Shown here: positions 58,037 to 64,000 of the stretch, in pieces | Layout of the letters: every line of letters begins with the position of its first letter | Position numbering within the stretch: position 1 is the first letter of the stretch | Assembly: GCA_002104905.1 (NCBI GenBank) | Contig: MCFE01000317.1 | Coordinates: 32,655-96,654, forward strand | Source of the DNA: Basidiobolus meristosporus CBS 931.73 | Lineage: Eukaryota; Basidiobolomycota; Basidiobolomycetes; Basidiobolales; Basidiobolaceae | Direction of reading: 5' to 3' | Length of the DNA: 64,000 nt | The notes under the pieces: model-generated | The model's database searches: none | Told to the model about the DNA's origin: nothing | What the model saw: the letters and a program-made list of their open reading frames with translations, nothing else | Translations under genes and position numbers: made by a program

Positions 58037-60791
58037 CTACTGTTGTAGCTTTGATACAAGAGTGTGTAGCTGAGGGGAATTTGTAGGTAAGTTAATAAGA
58101 AGTGATGATAGTTCTTCAGTGCTCAAGACACTGTTCAGTGGGAAGGGGGGTAGCAAGAGAGGTAAGAATGACTTGTGAACAACATTAATGAGGGGAATGT
58201 GATAAGGATTGATATTCATCATAAAGGGAGTGTGCTGCTGCAGATATTGCTGCCAAAGGTCTGTCAAGTACTTCAGGTAGGCCAGCTTGGGTTTTTCTGA
58301 CTGCAGAATAAATTCAGCAAACTTCTTGACTTCAGGATCTCCAAGTATAGTTCTCCAGCAGGAGCCAGGTGTTGTGTGGTGTGTTCTCTTCCAGGCCTTA
58401 ATCAGTGGGTTGTTGCAGTTGTGAAGTCTGAGGTATAATCTGGTTCTAAGGTAGAGAAGTCTGATCTTATAGGGCATAAACCCAAAAGCACCAAGAATAG
58501 CATGTCTGTAGGGGCATTCAGGCAAATGAGGCACCAAGGAGGTAATGCACCATACTGCAAACTTGTCAAGCTTAGTGCAGTCTCTAGAAGTAAGAGAGAG
58601 AAGTGGTAAGCCAAATTCCAGGACAGGGAAGACAAACTGCTTGAGTAGAAGGAAGGCAGCTGGGAGCTGAAGTTGTAGGAGGAGTAACAGCCAGTAGCTT
58701 GTGGAGTGCCTGTCTTGCCAGGATAATTCTCTTCTTCAGGTGTGCTCCAGAGTCTAGTCCAGTAGGAAGGAAAGGAAAGCCAAGATATGTAGCAGAAACC
58801 TGAGCAGGTAGAGTGGAGTTCTCCAAGTTGATGGGAGAGCCCAAAGGTACTGTCTTTGCAATGGAAAGCTGGAGATTATTCTTCTGCAGATACTGGTGGA
58901 TGGTCTGGGAGTCTTGTTGCACATTGGAGGAGGATATTCTGATGTCATCAGCAAAGAGAGTAACCAGGCAGTCAGCTGAGAGTCTTGGGAAATCATTCAG
59001 GAAGATGGCAAACAGTATAGGACCAAGCACAGAGCCTTGAACCACTCCATTAGGAACTGAGAACACAGCTGATTGCTCACTTGGGTGCAGAATTCTTGCT
59101 TGTGGATCCAGAAACAGAGACCTGACAAGGAGGGTGAGAGAGGTACTGGAGAAGCATTGCAACTTGGACCAAAGCAGATTTCTGTCAACTGAATCAAAGG
59201 CCTTAGTAATATCAAACAGAACAGAGGGATACTTGCACTGGAGAGAGTGATCTTGGCTAAGTATGACTGCATATTCCAAGGAGAGGCCAGGAACAAAGCC
59301 AAACTGTGCAGGATGAAACTTGAGGGAGTCAGAGTAGAGCTCCTGAGCAAGCAGAAGCTCAAACACCTTTCTGCAGGTGGGCAGCAGAGATATTGGCCTG
59401 TAGGAGCTAGGATCCAGGTGCTTTCCTTTACCCTTGTACAGTGGCAGAACATTTGCAAAGGACCATTCCTCAGGAGTAGAAAGCTGGGCTGAGCATTGCT
59501 GAAACAGTGGAAGCAGAAGTGCAGACATGGCCTTGGTACTAGTCTTCAGAAGCTCATAGGAGATTGTGTCCACACCTGGAGCAGTAGAGTTGGGAAGCCT
59601 CTTGAGCACATTATGGATTCTCCTTTGATCAAGTGCAAGTGGGATGGGCAGAGTCTTGAAGTCAGGATGAAAGCCAGGAGTTGAGTACTGCTTTGTAGAG
59701 AAGAAGATGTTAGCCAGCTGTTCTGTTGAAGGTAACTTCCTGGAAGAGGGCCTCATTGCCCTGTAGAGTCTTGATACTGTTCTTGTTATAGAGTTGGAAG
59801 ATTGCAGAGGCAAGGAACTCATAATATGATCCCAGAGCTGAGTATGCAGAGTGTGGTGAATTGCCTTGGAGTGGTGTATTGCTGTCAGGAGGAGTTTCTC
59901 TGTTTTTGGGTTAGGGAAACTCAGGTAGCTTTGTTGCAGGGCTGAAACAATGGATTCCCATTTTCTTGAGGTAACAGCAGTAGTCTTGCATGGCAGTGAG
60001 AGGGAGGCAGACACCAGAATCAGATGCTTCACAAAGAGCCAGGCATAGTTGAGATCATCTGGCAGAGAAAGTAGCAAACTGGCAAGCTTCAAGTAGTTCC
60101 CAAAGTCTTTCTTCTGATTCTTGGTAGCTTTGTGGGTGAGCACAGTAAGTTTTGGCAGCTTCTTCTTCACAACTGGTTGCATAGAAAGGGACCAGGCTGG
60201 GTGGTCAGAGGCTCTCAAGGATCCTAGCTCAGCTCCAGAGAATTGCTTAACTTCATTCACAAAGTAGAGGGCAGCAGCAGAAGGGCAGATCCAGTCAACA
60301 CATCTTTTCTCAGATTGAGCACCTAGTGCTAGCAGATGGCTTTCTCTCAGGAAGTTCAGTAGGAATGTAGACCTTGGCTTCATTCTTGCAGTCAGAGTAG
60401 TCTTGTTCTCAGGATGGGGAATGTTGAGATCTCCAAGCAAGATAACAGGTGTTGATATAGATTGCTGGTATTGCTGAACTTTCTGGCATATAACTTGCAC
60501 TTCCTGAAGGGCAAGACTTGGAGGCAGATAGCAGAGCACCAGACTGATAGTTGGCAACTGGAGAGCAGCACAGTAAGGGGAGTAAAGAGGAACACAGAGC
60601 TGAGGAGTATTGATGGTAGAAGAGATGAAGCAGATAGAGGAGGTATTCTTTGTTCTAGGAGTAGAAAAGCAATATAGATTAGTCAAAAGTATAGAGGGTA
60701 GCTGGACATCAATCAAACACAGGAGGGAAAATCTTGAAAGAAGTCTCTCTAGAGTTGGTCTTGATGGCTGTATGCTGTTGCAGTTAAGCAA
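58037..60791 (-). pseudogene. LINE-A ORF2 of unit 9 (APE endonuclease and reverse transcriptase, one frameshift near the end)
   Basis: About 918 codons. The endonuclease begins with LNCNSI only eight codons after the ORF1 stop, has GDLN at about residues 120-123, VDWICPS and RASDHPAWSLS; the usual glutamate (QET-type) motif is not seen, the matching place reading LCLIDVQLPS. Reverse transcriptase motifs are all present, with FADD as catalytic site. No RNase H domain is evident. One extra base near 58651 relative to unit 7 puts the last 205 codons out of frame. No ATG occurs before the endonuclease core. Confidence 0.9.
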
Positions 60792-60806
60792 CAGAACTTC
60801 AGGTAG

Positions 60807-62000
60807 TCAGGCAGAGGTTGTAGCTTCTTCAGAGGCAGCATTGACAATGTGACCTGCAGAGTCCCAGAGCTCTTCAAATGGTGCATCACTTAAGTCAGCA
60901 AGGAGGGAAATGGCATGATTCTTGAGGAAGTATGCCACATCATAGGAGGGGGCTTGTCTCTTGATGGCAGCAAAGAAAGACAGAATGGCAACATGGGCTG
61001 GAGGCTTGTTGAACAGTAGAGAGTCAGAGGATTCAGATTCTTCAGGCACTATCTTGAAGTCAGTTTTCAGCCAGTTAAGGTTCTTCTCCACAAAGGCAAC
61101 AAATGGGTCAGCAATGTTTTGGTCTAGGATAACCTCCAGAATCTTCCCTTTTCTCCAGGCCAGGTTGACAATTCTTGAGAGCTGAATATTGCATGCCTTG
61201 AGTGCTTTCCTGATGTTGGAAATGGGAGTCCAGGGAACTTGCTTCAAGTACACCACAGTCCAGGTAGAAGCTGGTGGTAGGTTTGCTGGGGGCTTGTAAG
61301 TCCTTCTGTGTTGCAATGGAGCTGCAGTAGTCAGATTGGAGTCCACATTCTCAGTAGAGGGTTTTCTTGATGTGTCTTGCTGAATGGTACTGGAGCTGGA
61401 TGTGCTGATAATTCTTGCTAGAACCTTGCCTGCATAAGTCTGAGGTATAGCTGAGGTGACTGTAGAGGTGGTGGCAGCTGGTGCAGGTGGAGAGGCAGAA
61501 ACTGAAGCAGGAACTGAGGTCACCTGGGAGAAGGCAGTAGAAGCAGGTTTTCTGGGAGGAACAGAGTTCACTATCCAGTTGTTCTGTAAAACACTGGAGT
61601 AGCTTTTCTGTGGAACAGGATCTTGCTCTTGAACAGGAACAGAAGCAGGAGGCTGGGGCTGAGCAGTAGTGGTAAGGCAGTGGCACTCCAAGGAAGCTTT
61701 TTGCAAGGCATCTCTGGCAGTTTTCAGGGCAGTATTGGCTTCATTCTTGAGCTTCTTGCATTGGGCATCCAGTCTCTTGTTTTCAATAGCCAGGGCAGTA
61801 TTGGCAGCCTCTAAATCAGCAATTCTCTTCTCAATTGCAAGGAATCTCTGAAGAAATGCATCAGTAGAAGTGCTGGCATCTGGGAGAGCAGTGGCAGGAA
61901 TAGAGTCCATTGACAGTGGGCTTCTTGGAGGCAAGGAAAGTGGACTGGCAGATTCAGGCACAAAAGGAGATATCCTGGCAGGAGGAGAAGGAGTATCCAA
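60807..62000 (-). CDS. LINE-A ORF1 (coiled coil plus RRM-like RNA-binding protein)
   Basis: About 397 codons open. Proline- and serine-rich start, then a coiled coil (FLAIEKRIADLEAANTALAI, ENKRLDAQCKKL), a low-complexity middle, and a C-terminal domain with WTVVYLKQVPW, ALKACNIQLSRIVNLAW and KILEVILDQNI, resembling an RRM-like fold. No CCHC knuckle is visible. The first ATG in frame is near 61910 (MDSIPATALPD). It ends with TGA at 60809-60807 followed by CTA, in the same frame as ORF2. Confidence 0.82.
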   Translation of the reverse strand: MDTPSPPARISPFVPESASPLSLPPRSPLSMDSIPATALPDASTSTDAFLQRFLAIEKRIADLEAANTALAIENKRLDAQCKKLKNEANTALKTARDALQKASLECHCLTTTAQPQPPASVPVQEQDPVPQKSYSSVLQNNWIVNSVPPRKPASTAFSQVTSVPASVSASPPAPAATTSTVTSAIPQTYAGKVLARIISTSSSSTIQQDTSRKPSTENVDSNLTTAAPLQHRRTYKPPANLPPASTWTVVYLKQVPWTPISNIRKALKACNIQLSRIVNLAWRKGKILEVILDQNIADPFVAFVEKNLNWLKTDFKIVPEESESSDSLLFNKPPAHVAILSFFAAIKRQAPSYDVAYFLKNHAISLLADLSDAPFEELWDSAGHIVNAASEEATTSA

Positions 62001-62099
62001 GGCAGTAACAGAGGCAATTCTTGTTGGTGAAGCAGCAGCAGGGGAGGCAAGCCTGTTCAGAAACTGGCAGGAGAGAGTGCTTGAGGAGAGGAGTCTTCA

Positions 62100-62631
62100 G
62101 GGTTAGGGGGAGGAAAGTCACCAAGTGGTGAAATCTTTATTTACTTATGACAAGTATCTAAAGAAGCCATGTTAATCTGAAGTTATTCCTAGAAAGCTAG
62201 GTCTGAGAGATATCTTCCTGGTAAGCCAGGTCTGAGAGTTGAGAAGCTGAGTGGTACTATATTTCCTAGTTAGCTAGGTCTGAGAGAGGTTTCCTGGAAA
62301 GCCAGGCCTGAGAAGTGAGAATCTGAATATATCTGAGCTAAGTTATACTGGTTTGCGGTAGCTGAATTGTGGCCGGAATGGCCAGTAGACTGGGGGAACT
62401 GAGATGAATTTCTGGGCGATCACTGGCCAAATTTACTAGGCAAATCTGTCCAATTAGCATTTCAAGGATTTCAGCCAATCAGAGCCTTTACTTTGCCCAA
62501 TGGTTGATCAAGCCATCTCCCAATGAGCACACATCAATTTATTGATCAAATTTTGCTGGATCCAGGATTTGAACCCACAACCATGGGTATGGAAGGGTTA
62601 GGGATAACCACAAGGCTAAGTGTTCTTGGTT
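62100..62631 (-). mobile_element. Unit 10: tRNA-derived SINE (family B), most complete copy
   Basis: About 530 bases. In the sense direction the head carries an A-box-like TAGCCTTGTGG (plus-strand 62608-62619) and a B box GGTTCAAATCC (62565-62575), the spacing of a tRNA-type RNA polymerase III promoter. The A box has one mismatch to consensus. The head includes CCCTAACCC between the boxes. The body matches unit 6 at nearly every base, and the 3' module is shared with the LINEs. Confidence 0.82.
62565..62620 (-). promoter_or_regulatory. Internal pol III promoter (A and B boxes) of the SINE
   Basis: Read on the minus strand: TAGCCTTGTGG, about 33 bases, then GGTTCAAATCC. These match the tRNA D-arm and T-arm promoter boxes. 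The cloverleaf stems are imperfect, so this is a tRNA relic rather than a tRNA gene. Confidence 0.65.
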
Positions 62632-62913
62632 CTTAGGGGTTAGGGGGAGACAGTCACCAACAGGTGAAATCTTTATTTCAGTTGAAACAAAGAAGCCAGC
62701 GCTACTGTTGTAGCTTTGATACAAGAGTGTGTAGCTGAGGGGAATTTGTAGGTAAGTTAATAAGAAGTGATGATAGTTCTTCAGTGCTCAAGACACTGTT
62801 CAGTGGGAAGGGGGGTAGCAAGAGAGGTAAGAATGACTTGTGAACAACATTAATGAGTGGTGAATGATCAACTAAACATGTTCTGAAGGGGAAGATTGAG
62901 TAGGCTACCTGAT
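62632..62913 (-). mobile_element. Unit 11: LINE family A, 3' 210 bases only
   Basis: Same as the 3' end of unit 9 as far as aacattaatgag near 62857, then about 55 bases of unrelated sequence before the next GGGTTAGGGGGGG. Strongly 5'-truncated. Confidence 0.85.
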
Positions 62914-63793
62914 GGGTTAGGGGGGGATGATAATCACCACAAGGTGAAATCTTTATTTAAATCATAAATAAAGAAGCCAAATTTGAATATGAATAGTTGA
63001 GATGCAGAAAGCCTACAAGATAAACTTGGACTTTGCTGTATCCCAAATATCCTCAATATTGAAGTCTAGAGGAGAATGTAGCAAAACTGCTTGTTCACTG
63101 TAGTATTTCTTGAGGAAGTTTGTGACTTGAAGGGAAGGAGAGTTTTTCAACAAGCTGGTAAACCTTTTGAGGAGTTCTTTTTCCAGAGAGAATGGCACAA
63201 ACAGTGGAATGTCCAAATGATGTCTGAATATATGCTCTGAGAGCTCCCAATCCAGCATATTTTTGACTTCTTCTGTAAAATCTTCAACAATATCTTTGTC
63301 AAGAATAACTTCCAAGAGATCCCTGGCAATGTACTGAATGTTAATAATCTTAGGCATATGAATACCTAGGTCCTTGAGGTAGTTTCTTTGTTCTGAAATT
63401 GGGAGATAGCCAGCATTTCTGAAATAGCAAACAGCCCAATTGGTAGTGGGAGGAGTATCAGGGCTGACAGGGAATCTTCTTCTAGCTTTAGGGTGCACTG
63501 GCTTAGGTGACTGTCTTGTTGAAAGGGCAGCTGGCTTTGGATGAGCTTGAAGTGCTTGGGAGCATGTCTGAGTATGAATGGCAGGAGTTGCTGGTTGCTG
63601 ACAGTGGTCAGATTGACTGGAAGAAGAGCTGGTTGAGGGGTTGCAAGGTAAGGAAGAAGCTGAAAGAGAAGTAGAAAGTGCTGGATGAAGTTCAGAGAGA
63701 GTTTTGAAGAGAACCTGAATCTGAGATTTCAACATTGAGTTTTCAGCTTCAAGAAGAGAAACTCTTTGTTCAAGATAAGAAGTCTGTAAAGAG
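62914..63793 (-). mobile_element. Unit 12: ORF1-only retroelement (family E), 5'-truncated
   Basis: About 880 bases: ORF1 directly followed by about 85 bases of 3' UTR. The 3' module has a perfect ten-pair stem (tctttattta at 62950-62959 with taaataaaga at 62965-62974). The ORF1 frame is intact until its truncated start at the next junction. No ORF2 is present. Confidence 0.8.
63013..63793 (-). CDS. ORF1-like protein of unit 12, N-terminally truncated
   Basis: About 260 codons without any stop or shift. A coiled coil (LEQRVSLLEAENSMLKSQIQ), a serine-rich linker, then the RRM-like WAVCYFRNAGYLPIS, KIINIQYIARDLLEVILDKD, and the tail FSLEKELLKRFTSLLKNSPS. It corresponds to the ORF1 of unit 9 in layout but not closely in sequence. 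The reading continues upstream through the junction of unit 13, which is not part of the original gene. Confidence 0.75.
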
Positions 63794-63943
63794 TTAGGGG
63801 GGAGGAAAGTCACCAAGTGGTGAAATCTTTATTTACTTATGACGAGTATCTAAAGAAGCCAAGTTAATCTGAAGTTACTCCTAGAAAGCTAGGTCTGAGA
63901 GATATCTTCCTGGTAAGCCAGGTATGAGAGTTGAGAAGCTGAG
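63794..63943 (-). mobile_element. Unit 13: SINE family B, 3' 150 bases only
   Basis: Same tail as units 6 and 10, with one change in the hairpin (gacgagtat). Cut after the second ctgagag repeat by the next TTAGGGGGG. Confidence 0.82.
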
Positions 63944-64000
63944 TTAGGGGGGAGGAAAGTCACCAAGTGGTGAAATCTTTATTTACTTATGACAAGTATC
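63944..64000 (-). mobile_element. Unit 14: SINE family B 3' end, continues beyond the window
   Basis: TTAGGGGGG and the family B 3' module run into the right edge, so the array goes on to the right. Confidence 0.75.

Larger units (their letters stand above)
57971..62099 (-). mobile_element. Unit 9: near full-length LINE family A
   Basis: About 4.1 kb. In sense order: about 100 bases of leader, ORF1 (to 60807), ORF2 (to about 58037), a short 3' UTR with AATAAA and two hairpins, and the C-rich CCCCCCTAACCC end. It is the most complete unit of the array. ORF1 has no ATG near its 5' end, so the true 5' end may be slightly truncated. Confidence 0.92.

Noticed and set aside
62561-62632. tRNA gene
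   Set aside because: A and B boxes are present, but the stems are imperfect and the sequence continues as a repeated 530-base element; it is a SINE head.
51735-64000. True telomere inside the window
   Set aside because: TTAGGG occurs only as one or two units at each joint; no long array is present, so these are joints and not the terminal telomere.

Overview
The window is nuclear DNA of a filamentous fungus. Many genes are split by short introns of about 50-75 bases with GTATGT/GTAAGT-type donors. The gene set is fungal: chitin synthase, fungalysin, Bor1-type borate transporter, Ett1/Nro1, Stc1-domain protein, PHO80-type cyclin. The telomere-like repeat is TTAGGG. I cannot name the species; the mix (a Mi-2/Mit1-type CHD remodeller, MATH-BTB protein, C1GalT-like transferase, PAS-PAS protein) would suit an early-diverging lineage, which is inference.

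From 1 to about 51.4 kb lies gene-dense euchromatin-like sequence with 27 recognisable or well-supported genes on both strands. From left to right: chitin synthase (5' partial), MATH-BTB protein, a DH-BAR-SH3 RhoGEF, a PAS-PAS protein, an Stc1-domain protein, a PHO80-type cyclin, a small hypothetical, a 2063-residue CHD remodeller, BOR1, a TMEM14 protein, MMS19, secreted fungalysin, MGMT, MAD2, a two-finger C2H2 protein, EMC6, an SDR, ETT1, ATP synthase alpha, mitochondrial bL21m, ATP synthase subunit b, a hypothetical, mitochondrial mL54, ALG14, a hypothetical, a fringe/C1GalT-like glycosyltransferase and a tiny secreted eight-cysteine protein. ATP1, bL21m, ATP4 and mL54 form a loose cluster of nuclear genes for mitochondrial proteins.

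From about 51.7 kb to the right edge the sequence changes completely. It is a head-to-tail array of at least 14 retroelement units, all on the minus strand, all with the 3' end on the left. At every clear boundary a TTAGGG-type motif with a variable G run sits directly on the element's 3' end, and the 5' end of the unit to its left is truncated by varying amounts. The units are: APE/RT LINEs (family A, three clear copies, one nearly full length; family C, one copy), units that carry only ORF1 and a 3' end (D, E), tRNA-derived SINEs (B), and stubs of 40-65 bases. All share a 3' module in the sense RNA: a hairpin of variable sequence containing AAUAAA, then a UCACC/GGUGA hairpin, then C-rich CCCUAA. 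The arrangement is what is expected if reverse transcription was repeatedly primed from the 3' end of a TTAGGG strand at a chromosome end lying to the right. It recalls Drosophila HeT-A/TART/TAHRE, silkworm SART/TRAS and rotifer terminal Penelope elements, but the LINEs, the SINE and the ORF1-only units here share one end module. In the near-complete LINE, ORF1 and ORF2 are in one frame separated only by a UGA followed by CUA, a known stop-readthrough context. I regard this array as the main discovery of the window.

Limits: exon boundaries were read by eye, family assignments come from remembered motifs, no search or folding program was run, and distance to the true telomere is not known because no long terminal TTAGGG tract is seen.
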